From positions 62,001 to 126,000 of the forward strand of contig NZ_CP063458.1 in the NCBI RefSeq assembly GCF_015169395.1: 64,000 bases of DNA, in the 5' to 3' direction. The notes under the pieces were generated by a model that was not told where the DNA came from, searched no databases, and was given only the letters and a program-made list of their open reading frames with translations. This stretch comes from Humisphaera borealis (GTDB lineage: Bacteria > Planctomycetota > Phycisphaerae > Tepidisphaerales > Tepidisphaeraceae). Both the position numbers and the translations under genes were made by a program. Shown one piece after another: positions 8,490 to 17,649 of the stretch; the first letter of the stretch is position 1; every line of letters begins with the position of its first letter.

Positions 8490-10964
8490 TCAAAACCCGT
8501 GCACCGTGTGGTAGATCTCAAACCGCACGTCGGCGTCGTCTTCGCTCACCAGGTTCACCTCGGTCTTGTACTGCATCGCCGGCTTCATGTCGGGGATTTC
8601 GAGAACCACCGTCTTGCCGTCGGGTTGCAGCTTTGCCGATTTGATCTTCACGGTGTCGTGCGCCGATTTCGTCGGGTCGCTGACACTGTAGTCGGCCGAG
8701 CCATAGTTCTCGGCCCAGAGGTAGTTCCACCGTTCGATCGCGTAGCTCTGGGGGTCGTTGGCTTCCTCGGCGCTGAGCTTGCAGGTGAAGGTGATCGTCA
8801 GGCCGGTTTTCGTCGCTTCGATCGCCGTCGGCATGTGGACGGTCTTGCCGGTGTAGCGGACGCGCTGGAAGCAGCCATCCTTGCCGGCCGACGTCTGCCA
8901 GCCCTTCAGCCCGGCGACGTACAACTGTCCGTCGGCGGGATTGAACCGCGCCCGCATGATGCCGCTGTCGAACGACAGCGGAAACCGCACCACGCCGCCC
9001 TGCACGGTGGCATTCGGCACGCCGGCGACATCCTGCTTCATCGCCAGGAACAGCGAGCAGGTGCCGTAAGACAAATGTAGCAGGCGGTTCTCGAACGGGC
9101 CCCACTGGTTGCTGGTCACCCAGGTTTGCCCGCCGGAGGAATTGTCGATGTTCTTGGGGAACCAGCAGAGCGGGCGGTCGTAATCGGTCGGCGGCGTATC
9201 ACGATGGGCGGTCGGGACGACGCCGTAGAACCCGCCGGCCTTCACCCACGCCAGGCGGCACTTCGGGACCCAGCTTCCCTCGTTATCGCCGGCGGTGACC
9301 TGCCCGTCCGGGCCGACACCGAAGCCGGTCGGCGCGCGAAAGCCGGTGGCGTAGCGCTCCAGCGTTTGGCCGTCGGGCGAGATCTTCAGGATCGAGCCGT
9401 GATGGGCGGCGATCTGGTCGAACCCGCGCCCGCCATTCCGCACCGGGCCGGCCTTGGCGCAGTAGAAATTGCCGGCCTTGTCGGTCTCCAGGCCGAAGGT
9501 GAACTCGTGGAAGTTGGGCGTCACTTCCATGTCGTTGTTGAAGCTCTGGTAGAAGTCGGTCTCGCCGTCGCCGTTGAGATCGACGAGCTTGGTGATCTGG
9601 TCGCGGCCGATGACGTAGATCTGATCGTTGACGATGCGCAGCCCCAGCGGCTGAAACAGCCCCGAGGCGATCCGCCGCCACTTGAGTTCCTTCAGATCGC
9701 CGGTGATTCCGGAAACGGTCCAGACATCGCCGGACCAGTTGCAGATCGCGGCCCTGGTGGGGTCGGAGGTGAAGAAGTCGAACCCGCCCGGCCGCATCCA
9801 GGACTTCCACGGGTTGTCGTCGGGCAGGGTGATGGTGTCGACGATGTAGGGTGCGTTCTTGTCGCGCGGCTGGCCGAGTTGGCCGGCGGTGGTGATGACG
9901 TCGGGCCAGAGAGGGCGGCTTCCGTGACCAGTCAATTCAGTCAGCACGCCGTAGATGTTCTTCGATTCCGGCAGAGCGCGCAACTGGTCGCGCTGTGTCA
10001 CCAGCGGCGACACTTGTGCTGCGACGTCGGCGGCTTTGCCGCTCCAGGTGTGAATGGTCAGCGTGGCCGGCTTCGTGCGTGGTGGGATCGAAAGAACCAG
10101 GCGTCCGCCGGCGGCTGTCTGGTCGGCCAGCCATTTCGTTTCCTTCGGCAGGGTTGAGCCCATCGCGACAAATGCGGTCGCGTCCTCGCCCGATTCGAGG
10201 ACGGCGACACCCGTGTCTGTAACCCGCGCGGTAGCGCCGGCGCGCTGGGCGACGAGCACCATCGCCTGCTGGTCCGAAGCGCCAATTTCCAGTGCACGGC
10301 CGGGCAGGTCGCCGATGCCGCTCTTTTCCAGAGGCATGTCGATCACGTCGCAATTGCCGACCGAGTAGGCAAAAGCGGTGAAGCCGCCGTTAAGACGGTA
10401 CACCCCCTTGTACTTCAGCCAACTGTGTGGGAGCGGACCGAAGCCTTGCGGCCTCGGATCTTTCCAGGCGTCGTCGCCGACGGTGCCGGGCTTCGCCCAG
10501 CCGGGTCCGACGTGGGTGCCCATGAACTGCTTGCCGACGATCTTCACGCTTTTGGAATCGCGAACGTTCGTCCAGTCTCGCGTGAAGTCGATGAATCCGC
10601 CGGTCCAAGCCGCGGCGGTGCGGCAGGTATCGGTGTCGAACAGGACTCCGCCGCCGATCGGCTTGCCGTCGGGGCCGAGCAACGGCTTGCCGCTGGCATC
10701 CTTCGCATCAAGGCGGACGGCAATCCCCTTGTTGGTGATCCCCTGTTCCTCCCACTGATTGGTGATCGTGGCGGTCACGAACGGGCCCTGATCGATCTGC
10801 TGATGGCGTTGTGTCGGTTTCGGTTTGGCGGCAGCTTTGGCGGCGGCAGGTTTCGTCGCAGCCGGTTTGGTGTTGGCGGGCCTGGTCGCCGGTTCGACGG
10901 CGACCGCTACCGAGGCGGCCAGGGCTGACAGAACGACGGCGATCGAGCGAGGGGAGAAAGTCAT
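8490..10964 (-). CDS. Large secreted beta-propeller protein (DUF6797-like, sorbosone-dehydrogenase-like)
   Basis: 824 aa from the ATG at 10964, giving a signal peptide (MTFSPRSIAVVLSALAASVAVA) followed by an Ala/Lys/Pro-rich linker. The segment QIDQGPFVTATI with FDTDTCRTAAAWTGGFIDF resembles DUF6797, recalled from planctomycete and verrucomicrobial secreted proteins. The centre (about 400-700) has NHL or glucose/sorbosone-dehydrogenase-like propeller features: SGLFQPLGLRIV, DLNGDGETDFY, and FRAPTGFGVGPDGQVTAGDNEG. The last 110 residues form a beta-rich end domain. No CxxCH haem motif is present, unlike many relatives. Probably binds or oxidises extracellular sugars; activity unproven. Confidence 0.75.
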   Translation of the reverse strand: MTFSPRSIAVVLSALAASVAVAVEPATRPANTKPAATKPAAAKAAAKPKPTQRHQQIDQGPFVTATITNQWEEQGITNKGIAVRLDAKDASGKPLLGPDGKPIGGGVLFDTDTCRTAAAWTGGFIDFTRDWTNVRDSKSVKIVGKQFMGTHVGPGWAKPGTVGDDAWKDPRPQGFGPLPHSWLKYKGVYRLNGGFTAFAYSVGNCDVIDMPLEKSGIGDLPGRALEIGASDQQAMVLVAQRAGATARVTDTGVAVLESGEDATAFVAMGSTLPKETKWLADQTAAGGRLVLSIPPRTKPATLTIHTWSGKAADVAAQVSPLVTQRDQLRALPESKNIYGVLTELTGHGSRPLWPDVITTAGQLGQPRDKNAPYIVDTITLPDDNPWKSWMRPGGFDFFTSDPTRAAICNWSGDVWTVSGITGDLKELKWRRIASGLFQPLGLRIVNDQIYVIGRDQITKLVDLNGDGETDFYQSFNNDMEVTPNFHEFTFGLETDKAGNFYCAKAGPVRNGGRGFDQIAAHHGSILKISPDGQTLERYATGFRAPTGFGVGPDGQVTAGDNEGSWVPKCRLAWVKAGGFYGVVPTAHRDTPPTDYDRPLCWFPKNIDNSSGGQTWVTSNQWGPFENRLLHLSYGTCSLFLAMKQDVAGVPNATVQGGVVRFPLSFDSGIMRARFNPADGQLYVAGLKGWQTSAGKDGCFQRVRYTGKTVHMPTAIEATKTGLTITFTCKLSAEEANDPQSYAIERWNYLWAENYGSADYSVSDPTKSAHDTVKIKSAKLQPDGKTVVLEIPDMKPAMQYKTEVNLVSEDDADVRFEIYHTVHGF

Positions 10965-11875
10965 GTCTGGTTGATACGCCAGATGTGCGGGGACGTTTTT
11001 GGGTGCGCGAGTTGAGGTGCGGTGCAAAATCGGATCGTGCTTGCCCATGAGCCCGCAATGCTCCGCCGCGGCCGGGGCAATCCGGTTACCTCGCCCTTTC
11101 AGGGCTTTCGATCGACGTTGCAGCAACCCAGCCCTGCGGGCTGGGCTATCGAATCACGGCCCGCTGGGCCTGTGCAACCGGTTCACGACATTCGTCGCCA
11201 AGATCGAATGTTGGACGTAACTCACGCTGTCGGCAACTTCTGGGTGCCATGGGCTGGCGTACTCGCCTGCCCGTGGCCGTGTCGCGACGGTGAGGCATCG
11301 CCACGGGCAGCGGAATACCGCAGCCCATGGCACCCGAAGAACACGCCAGTGCCAAAAATCTGCGCTACACCCTCGAGTGTCACATCCTCCAAAAAAAGAC
11401 TGGACAGCGCCATGCTATGGGGTTAACATTATCCGTACTATTCTCGCAGGCGCGATCGGGCTGGGCTATGCCCCGCCTGCGGGTGATGTTGTCTACCGCC
11501 GGGCGGTCTTAGGTGGGGGACGTGTTGCGCGAAAAGCGTGAATTTCCCAAAACAAAGCCATCGAACAATGGCGAAGCCTCGAGGCGCCCTGGAACCCATG
11601 CTCCTCTGATTCTTCTTCGTGGACCTTCGTGCCCTTCGTGACTTCGTGGTGAAATCGAACTTGAAGTGGCTCTCCGCCGGGATTGTCGAAGTCGTCGCTT
11701 GGCGGTCGTATCTCCTAGAAGGAAGGACAGCGCACCGAAATGCGAATTTCCCAAATAAAAGCCATTGAGCCGGGTGGGCGGGCCGTGCAAAACGCACACG
11801 CCTTGCGAAGGTATCAATCCCACCGGCGGACTGCTCGCCGTTCCTTTTGACCGACATGCACCTGCGGAGCCGACC
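10965..11875. other. 911-bp intergenic region between divergent genes, repeat-rich, no credible gene
   Basis: Separates the propeller gene from the divergent DUF1080 gene. It holds CCCTGAAAGGGC-type and GCCCGCAGGGC-type short palindromes (11090-11165), the twin-hairpin repeat at 11242-11325, a degenerate CTTCGTG-unit tract (11610-11655), and a direct repeat: 11538-11564 against 11742-11768, around 23 of 27 identical, sharing AATTTCCCAAA and AAAGCCAT. Open frames here overlap these repeats and look non-coding. Confidence 0.7.
11242..11325. repeat. Twin-hairpin inverted repeat, copy 2
   Basis: Left arm 11242-11275 and right arm 11292-11325 pair through their outer (GGGTGCCATGGGC) and inner (GCCCGTG) parts. 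Each arm also folds alone: GGGC-T-GGCG around TACT in the left, GGGC-A-GCGG around AATA in the right. The internal stem bases differ between arms but stay self-complementary. Confidence 0.85.
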
Positions 11876-13015
11876 ATGACTTTCCGACGCGCGTTGTTCT
11901 CGATGTCTCTCGCTGCCGCGATGACCGGTGGCGTGATGTATACGTTTGCCGCCGAGCCGCCGAAGAAGGCGGAAGCGAAGAAAGCAGAACCGGCCAAGAA
12001 AGCCGATGCGGAAAAGAAGCCGGCCGCGGGTGTCTGGACAGACGCGGCCGACGCGACCCTTCCCGCCGACTTCGCGCTTCAAGGCGAATACGTCTCACAA
12101 GGCGGCGACGCGACCGGAGCGCAGGTCATCGCGCTGAACGCCGGCGAGTTCCAGGTGGTCGTGCTGCCCGGCGGTCTCCCCGGCGCGGGCTGGGATGGCA
12201 AGTCCAAGTCGCTGCTCGTCGGCAAGATTGAAGGCGGCAAGGTCGCGCTCAAGGCCGCCGAGGGTGCTCGCAAGTATTTGGCCGCCAAGCCGGAAGAGTT
12301 CAGCGCGACGTCCAAGTTCCCGCCCGAAGGGCACAAGGCGTACACCGGCGTTCTCGAAGCCGGCACGTTGTCGCTGACGGCCGACGGCGGCAAAACGATC
12401 GAGTTGAAGAAGACGCTACGCACCAGCCCGACGCTGGAGGCCAAGCCGCCGGCCGGTGCGGTCGTGCTGTTCGACGGCAGCAACAAGGACAAGTGGAAGG
12501 GCGGCCGGGTGGACGAGAAGACCAAGCTGCTCAACACCGACGGGGCCGACATCGTCACCACCGACAAGTTTCTGAACTACACGGCGCACGTCGAGTTCAT
12601 GCTCCCGTTCAAACCCGAGGGGCGCGGGCAGGGGCGCGGGAACAGCGGCTTCTACCAGGTCGACCATTACGAGGTGCAGATCCTCGACAGCTTCGGCCTC
12701 GACGGGAAGAACAACGAGTGCGGCGGCGTCTACACCAAGGCCGAGCCGAGCGTGAACGCGTGCCTGCCGCCGCTGACGTGGCAGACGTATGACGTGGAAT
12801 TCACCGCCGCCAAGACGGACGCGACCGGCAAGAAGATCGCCAACGCCCGCCTGACCGCGCGTCTTAACGGCGTCCTCATCCACGACAACATCGAGATCAA
12901 CGGCCCGACCGGCGGCGCCCGCAAGGACCCCGAAGGCACCCCCGGCCCGATCAAGCTGCAGGGCCACGGCAACCCGCTGCAGTTCCGGAACGTGTGGATC
13001 GTCGAGAAGAAGTGA
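11876..13015 (+). CDS. Secreted DUF1080 (3-keto-disaccharide hydrolase-like) protein
   Basis: 379 aa from the ATG at 11876, which begins a signal peptide (MTFRRALFSMSLAAAMTGGV) followed by a Lys/Ala/Glu-rich linker (residues about 28-52). An N-terminal domain of about 140 residues precedes a C-terminal DUF1080 domain from about residue 195 (VVLFDGSNKDKWKGG) to the end (LQFRNVWIVEKK). DUF1080 folds as a concanavalin-like sandwich; characterised members hydrolyse 3-keto-glucosides, and the family is greatly expanded in planctomycetes. Internal markers include NSGFYQVDHYEVQILDSFG and NECGGVY. Extracytoplasmic sugar hydrolysis or binding is the likely role. The open frame upstream of this ATG is not supported. 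Confidence 0.88.
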   Translation: MTFRRALFSMSLAAAMTGGVMYTFAAEPPKKAEAKKAEPAKKADAEKKPAAGVWTDAADATLPADFALQGEYVSQGGDATGAQVIALNAGEFQVVVLPGGLPGAGWDGKSKSLLVGKIEGGKVALKAAEGARKYLAAKPEEFSATSKFPPEGHKAYTGVLEAGTLSLTADGGKTIELKKTLRTSPTLEAKPPAGAVVLFDGSNKDKWKGGRVDEKTKLLNTDGADIVTTDKFLNYTAHVEFMLPFKPEGRGQGRGNSGFYQVDHYEVQILDSFGLDGKNNECGGVYTKAEPSVNACLPPLTWQTYDVEFTAAKTDATGKKIANARLTARLNGVLIHDNIEINGPTGGARKDPEGTPGPIKLQGHGNPLQFRNVWIVEKK

Positions 13016-13367
13016 GTGTAATTCATCCAGTGCGGCCGAAGAATCACCACGGAGGCACGGAGACACGGAGGGGTGTCCTGCGACCCACGATGTCCGCAAG
13101 GTAACGGAGTAAATTTCTTAGAGAGTCGGTTGTCCTTGAGTTCGCCCGGACCATTGCCACAGCGAGTGGACCGAGGAGGATTCAAGTTGCCCTCCGTGTC
13201 TCCGTGCCTCCGTGGTGCTCTCTTTTTCGGCGGCGCAAGGTGTGTTGCAACCCATCCTCTTTCCCCCTCGATTCCCCCCATGGGCGGAACGAGTGTTCTG
13301 GCGTATCATGCCCGGCCCGTCGGCGATATGTTGAACGACGGTTGCTTCGCCCGCGTAGAGTAGTCAG
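13016..13367. other. 352-bp gap holding a 27-bp inverted repeat
   Basis: No credible gene. The only clear structure is the inverted repeat at 13045-13217. The promoter of the following gene should lie in the last 150 bp, but I cannot pick out a convincing -35/-10 pair. Confidence 0.6.
13045..13217. repeat. 27-bp perfect inverted repeat built from 8-nt units
   Basis: Arms 13045-13071 and 13191-13217 are exact reverse complements, 119 bp apart. The arm is a degenerate 8-nt tandem (CACGGAGG, CACGGAGA, CACGGAGG). A diverged second set of the same word occurs at 14131-14150 and 14268-14287. Confidence 0.9.
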
Positions 13368-14012
13368 ATGAGTCAAGCGCAACTCGCATCCCCCCCGACC
13401 GGACTCGACGATCACGAAGCCGAGCCCGTCGAGCAGGTCGGTACCATTGTCCGCAAGCCGGTCGTTCCCAAGGCCGAACGCGGCGGGATCATTGATCGGG
13501 TCGAAGCGTTTATCAGCAAGTTGTCCGTCCGGGATAATTTCTGGAACAGCATCTGTTCACTGATCTGGCTGCCGCTCGCGTTCTTCAGCGGGCTGCGGAT
13601 GAAGGAGATGGATGCCAACTCCTTCGTCGCGCGGGCCGTGCTGCCGTTCCGGCGGTTTAACCGCAACTGGTATCGGGCGATGGCCGGCGGGGCACTGCTG
13701 GCCAACAGCGAGATCGCCGGCGGCGGGTATGTCTTCGGGCTGTGCGGCGCCGACTACACCGTGGTCTGCAAGCACCTCGAATACAAGTTCCTGCGTCCGT
13801 GCTATGGCCCGGCGATCTACCGCATCAAGGCCCGCGAAGACATCAAGGCGCTGATCGCCGGCGGCGGCGAGTTCAACTGCGTCGTCGATATGGACGTCCT
13901 TCAGCAGGCTTCTAGGGTGGGCGAGAAGGACAAGCGCGTCGGGCAGAGCGTCGCTACGTTCCATGTGACCCCGAAAGTTCACCACAAGGTCAAGAAGGCG
14001 CGTCGGAAGTAA
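13368..14012 (+). CDS. Hotdog-fold thioesterase-like protein (DUF4442-like)
   Basis: 214 aa. The first 40 residues are low complexity. From about residue 90 the sequence (FNRNWYRAMAGGALLANSE, then GADYTVVCKHLEYKFLRPCYG) resembles DUF4442/PaaI-type hotdog proteins, in which a central helix is followed by strands and a GGG-x-F segment. This suggests an acyl-CoA or acyl-ACP thioesterase-like role. A hydrophobic stretch at about 61-76 (SICSLIWLPLAFFSGL) could be a membrane anchor. The tail is Lys/Arg-rich (VHHKVKKARRK). Catalytic residues cannot be assigned confidently, and the family call rests on pattern memory. Confidence 0.6.
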   Translation: MSQAQLASPPTGLDDHEAEPVEQVGTIVRKPVVPKAERGGIIDRVEAFISKLSVRDNFWNSICSLIWLPLAFFSGLRMKEMDANSFVARAVLPFRRFNRNWYRAMAGGALLANSEIAGGGYVFGLCGADYTVVCKHLEYKFLRPCYGPAIYRIKAREDIKALIAGGGEFNCVVDMDVLQQASRVGEKDKRVGQSVATFHVTPKVHHKVKKARRK

Positions 14013-14547
14013 GTCGGCGGAAGTAGTTCGGCGGGTTGTCTGCCGGGCAGACCGACTCGCTTTTCAATCGGCCACTGGTCCAAGCCTTTGTTGAGAGTTC
14101 GACACGTTCCGCGGAAGGGGAAAGAGCGAGCAACACCGAGGCACGGAGGACCGCTTGATGCCTTTGCGCGTCACCTGATGTGGCAGAGGCCAGGGCAAGC
14201 TGAAGGAGAATGAAGACTTGAAGAACAGCCTTCACATCGTTGAGGGCATTTCGGGTCGCTTGGCACCCCTCCGTGTCTCCGTGCCGGCTCAGAAAATAGA
14301 AGTGATGAACGCCAAGACGCCGAGTCACCAAGGACGCAATCCAAGGCGAGGCAACTCTTGGCGTCTCGGCGTCTTGGCGTTCAATCTTGGTGCCGTACGA
14401 AGTTTTCATTGTCTCGGTGAGAGGACCGAGGCCTCATGACGAACTCCGTGGTGATTCTTCTGCCGCACCCCGCTTGCGTCCGTTCGGGCTGACCCTGATA
14501 CTCCCCGCCCGTTCATTCGACGTCGCCAACCGGGTTTCGGAACCTTG
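14013..14547. other. 535-bp gap with diverged repeats, no credible gene
   Basis: Contains a diverged GCACGGAGG-type pair (14131-14150 with 14268-14287) and the inverted repeat at 14306-14383. Short open frames across it are artefacts of the repeats. Confidence 0.6.
14306..14383. repeat. 27-nt near-perfect inverted repeat built from 8-nt units
   Basis: Arms 14306-14332 and 14357-14383 match with two mismatches across a 24-nt spacer. The arm is a degenerate 8-nt tandem (ACGCCAAG, ACGCCGAG, TCACCAAG). Confidence 0.85.
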
Positions 14548-16311
14548 ATGACTGCCAAGACCGCCTCTGCTAACACCGCAGCGTTTGTTTCTCCGCCGCC
14601 CGGGGAATCGCACGTGCGTTTCGTGCTCTGGACGCTGGCGGCGGTGGCGACGTTTGTGCTGGCAGTGGTGACGGCGGTCAGTTTTCCCGACCGGATTTCG
14701 TTCATCAACGACGAGCCCCGCCAGCTGGCCAAGGCCTACTACTCGAACAAGGCCGGCACGCTTGCCCCGTACGGGCTGCAGGGCAACTTCCAGTTCACTT
14801 ACGGCCCGACCGCGACGCAGATTTACCAGGTGATCCTGCTGTTCACGCAGGACCCCCTCACGATCGCCGCCGTTCGCGCCGGACTGAGCGCGGCAATCAC
14901 GGTTCTCGGCCTGCTCTGGCTCGCGCGGACCCTGCGTCTAAATCCGTGGTTCGCCGCCGCGATCTCGCTGGCGCCGTTCCTCTGGGTCTACCATCGCATC
15001 ATCTGGGATGCGAGCTGGGCGATTCCCATCGGCACTCTGGGCCTGGCCGCTTACGCCGCGTTCGTGGCCAGGGGTGGCGGGGTGCGGCTTGGCGTCGCGA
15101 TCTTCTGTACGCTCATCCTTCCGTTCATCCACCCGCAGGACGTCCTGCTGTCGGCACCCATCGGGCTTCACATGCTCTGGCGGCACTGGCGATCACTGCT
15201 GAGGCTCTGGCCGGCCGTCGTGATTCCGTTGGCGGTCGTGCTCGTGCTGAACTGGCAGTACATCCAGCACGTGCGCAAGGAAATCCGGCAGATGCGCGAG
15301 AGTGGCGGATCGAGCGTGTCTGTCGCGCAGTATCCTGAGGGCGTCGTGCCGGAGGAAAAGGAATGGATTCCGCCGCGGGCCAAATCCTTCCTGTCGCCGT
15401 TCCTGAGCGGGCGGATCCTGAGCGGATACAAGTTCGTTGACGGCGGATTCACGTCCGACGATTGGGGCGACCGCGCCGCCCGCTGGGGCAAAGCCGGTTC
15501 GCTCATCATCTATCCGCTGATCTGGCTCGGATTGGCCGTCGCGTTCTGGAGCGTGTTCTGGCGGTTCCCGCGCAGCGTAGCGCCCTGGGAACAGCGGGCA
15601 CGGTTGTTGCGACGCACGGCGAAAGACGGAGACTCGCGCGAGCCTGCCGAATCGGATGCGGCAGCAACCGATGCGCCGGTCGCAGTGGTCAGCCGCGCCG
15701 ATCCGACACCCGCCCGCCGCGCGATCGCAATCATCGCCATGGGTAGCGCGTTGTTTCAGGCCCTGCTGTTCGGAGCGAAGAAGATCCCGATCGAGCCGCA
15801 GTACTTCTTCGGCACATTCGTGGTGCATGTGGTGCTGGCGTGGTACGCGGTGGAGTGGCTCAAGCGTTACCGGCTCGAGACGGCGATGGTCCTGGTGTAC
15901 GGCTTGTCGGTCGGGGCGATCACCTTCGGCCAGATCTACCTCGACAGCGTTCGCCCGCTGACGGGCTCGCCGCGTGCCGCCCGCCCTGAAATCCTGCCGC
16001 TGGGAATGCAGGTCGAGGCCGCCGCCGCGCTCAACAATTATGCCGACGACCAGGTGATGACGGACGTCAGCTTCTACCAGCGTTTCCCGCAGGCGATGAG
16101 ATCGCTGAGACTGCTGATGCCCCCCAAGGCGGGCAAGGATCGGCCCACCGCCGGCAACCTGGTGCTGACGTTCGGCGACGGCCCCAACGGCCCGGGGACG
16201 AAGCTGGTGGTCATCGAAGCCCGGACCGCTGCTCAGGTACCTGCCGACGCCAAGCCGCTGAACGTTCGCCCGCTTCCCAACGGCTGGCTACCGGGTGCCA
16301 AAGAAGAGTGA
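14548..16311 (+). CDS. Polytopic membrane protein, GT-C glycosyltransferase-like
   Basis: 587 aa from the ATG at 14548; a TTG immediately before it also fits the frame. About ten hydrophobic helices are visible, starting with TLAAVATFVLAVVTAVSF, then FINDEPRQLAKAYY in the first external loop. An acidic pair in that position, followed by a Tyr-rich loop, is typical of GT-C enzymes (GT39/GT83 class) that use polyprenyl-phosphate sugars. A soluble loop of about 60 residues (about 345-390) is Arg/Ala/Asp-rich. The last 100 residues are soluble. Function unproven; attachment of sugar to protein or lipid outside the membrane is the best guess. Confidence 0.6.
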   Translation: MTAKTASANTAAFVSPPPGESHVRFVLWTLAAVATFVLAVVTAVSFPDRISFINDEPRQLAKAYYSNKAGTLAPYGLQGNFQFTYGPTATQIYQVILLFTQDPLTIAAVRAGLSAAITVLGLLWLARTLRLNPWFAAAISLAPFLWVYHRIIWDASWAIPIGTLGLAAYAAFVARGGGVRLGVAIFCTLILPFIHPQDVLLSAPIGLHMLWRHWRSLLRLWPAVVIPLAVVLVLNWQYIQHVRKEIRQMRESGGSSVSVAQYPEGVVPEEKEWIPPRAKSFLSPFLSGRILSGYKFVDGGFTSDDWGDRAARWGKAGSLIIYPLIWLGLAVAFWSVFWRFPRSVAPWEQRARLLRRTAKDGDSREPAESDAAATDAPVAVVSRADPTPARRAIAIIAMGSALFQALLFGAKKIPIEPQYFFGTFVVHVVLAWYAVEWLKRYRLETAMVLVYGLSVGAITFGQIYLDSVRPLTGSPRAARPEILPLGMQVEAAAALNNYADDQVMTDVSFYQRFPQAMRSLRLLMPPKAGKDRPTAGNLVLTFGDGPNGPGTKLVVIEARTAAQVPADAKPLNVRPLPNGWLPGAKEE

Positions 16312-16420
16312 CGCAGACGCCCGCGAAGCAGACTCCCGCGGAGCAGCGTCAGGCTGAGTAACTTTTCACGTTCGTCCTTCGTCCTTCATCCTTTCCACTC
16401 TCCCCCCTACACTCCGACGC

Positions 16421-17635
16421 GTGACCGAACCGACCGCAACCCTCGAGCAACGTCCGCTGGCCGTCCTGGGCTGGGCGGCGTTCCTCGCCTGTTCCTGGAC
16501 CTGGTGCATCGGCATGTTCCTGCCGGTGATTCTGCTGCGCGACTATGGCGTCTTCGCGTGGGTGGCCTTTGCGCTGCCCAATGTCGTCGGTGCCGCCGCG
16601 ATGGGATGGGTGCTTTACCGGCCCGGCGCCAGTGAGCAACTGGTCAAATCGCATGCACCGGCGATGACCGCATTCTCCGTCGTCACCGTTCTGTTCCATG
16701 TGCTCTTCTTCGGCTGGGTGGTGCGATGGCTCGGCGGATGGGCGTTCGTCGCCGTCGGCGCGGGCGTGGCGATCGCGGCGTTTCCGGTGCTGATGGCACG
16801 CAAGCCCGCACTGCTTCTGTCGGCGATTGTCTGGCTGGTTTCCCTTGGCGCGTTCGTTACCGCGGTGGCGAATACCGACATCGCTTCGGCGCCGTTCGGA
16901 TCGGCGTCGCTCGAACTGGCCTACCTCACACCGGCGTTTGTTCTGGGGTTCGCGTTGTGTCCTTACCTGGATCTGACGTTCCATCGCGCCCGCCAGGCGC
17001 TCAGCCCGTTCGGGTCGGTGGCCGGATTCACGCTCGGGTTCGGCGTGTTCTTCCTGGCGATGATCGTCTTCACGCTCTGGTACGGGCCGATGGCGATCCC
17101 GCCGGATGCCCTCAGAGTCACTTGGAGTTCCCCACGAGGTCTGGAGCCGGTCGCCGCGATCGCCGTCGTGCTACACATGGCCGGCCAGGGTGGATTTACC
17201 GTCGCCGCCCACGCCGTCGAAGTCAGCCGAAAGCTTCAGCGGCGATCGCCGGGCGTGCGGCGGGGCACCCTTGCAGGCCTGGTGTTCGGCGCACCCATCC
17301 TCATCGCGGCGTTCGTGCTCGCGTCACGCGGCGGCGTTGCCGGTGGTCCTGAGTTCTACTACCGCGACCTCTCGGCGACCGAGATCGGCTACCGGCTGTT
17401 CATGTCGTTCTACGGACTGATCGCGCCGGCGTACGTCTGGATCTTCATCCTGCCATACCGCAAGGCCACGCCGAACCCGCGTCAGCTCTGGTCGACCTTC
17501 GTGATCACAATCGCCTTGGCCGGTCCGGCCTTCTGGATGGGGTTCATCGAGCGGCAAATGGTGTGGGTTCCTGCCGGCGTGGCGGCGATTGTGTTGTCGA
17601 GGTTTGTGTTGTCGGCGCTCGTGCGACGCCGCTGA
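16421..17635 (+). CDS. Polytopic membrane protein of unknown function
   Basis: 404 aa, GTG start (the first codon of MTEPTATLEQ). About eleven hydrophobic helices span nearly the whole length (for example WAAFLACSWTWCIGMFLPVI, FALPNVVGAAAMGWVL, FVLGFALCPYLDLTF, LAGLVFGAPILIAAFVLA). The helix density and the conserved-looking polar FLPVILLRDYG near the N-terminus suggest a transporter or permease, faintly like sodium/solute symporters, but I do not recognise the family. It follows the previous membrane-protein gene by 110 bp and could share its transcript. Confidence 0.7.
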   Translation: MTEPTATLEQRPLAVLGWAAFLACSWTWCIGMFLPVILLRDYGVFAWVAFALPNVVGAAAMGWVLYRPGASEQLVKSHAPAMTAFSVVTVLFHVLFFGWVVRWLGGWAFVAVGAGVAIAAFPVLMARKPALLLSAIVWLVSLGAFVTAVANTDIASAPFGSASLELAYLTPAFVLGFALCPYLDLTFHRARQALSPFGSVAGFTLGFGVFFLAMIVFTLWYGPMAIPPDALRVTWSSPRGLEPVAAIAVVLHMAGQGGFTVAAHAVEVSRKLQRRSPGVRRGTLAGLVFGAPILIAAFVLASRGGVAGGPEFYYRDLSATEIGYRLFMSFYGLIAPAYVWIFILPYRKATPNPRQLWSTFVITIALAGPAFWMGFIERQMVWVPAGVAAIVLSRFVLSALVRRR

Positions 17636-17649
17636 TCGCCGTCGACTAT

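Noticed and set aside
9126-10157. Long plus-strand open frame opposite the propeller gene, and similar long antisense frames elsewhere (for example 28552-29940, 35326-36726)
   Set aside because: High-GC codon bias yields open frames on the opposite strand; compositions are Arg/Ala-rich with no domain.
12416-13099. Minus-strand open frame opposite the DUF1080 gene
   Set aside because: Shadow of the plus-strand gene; no recognisable domain.
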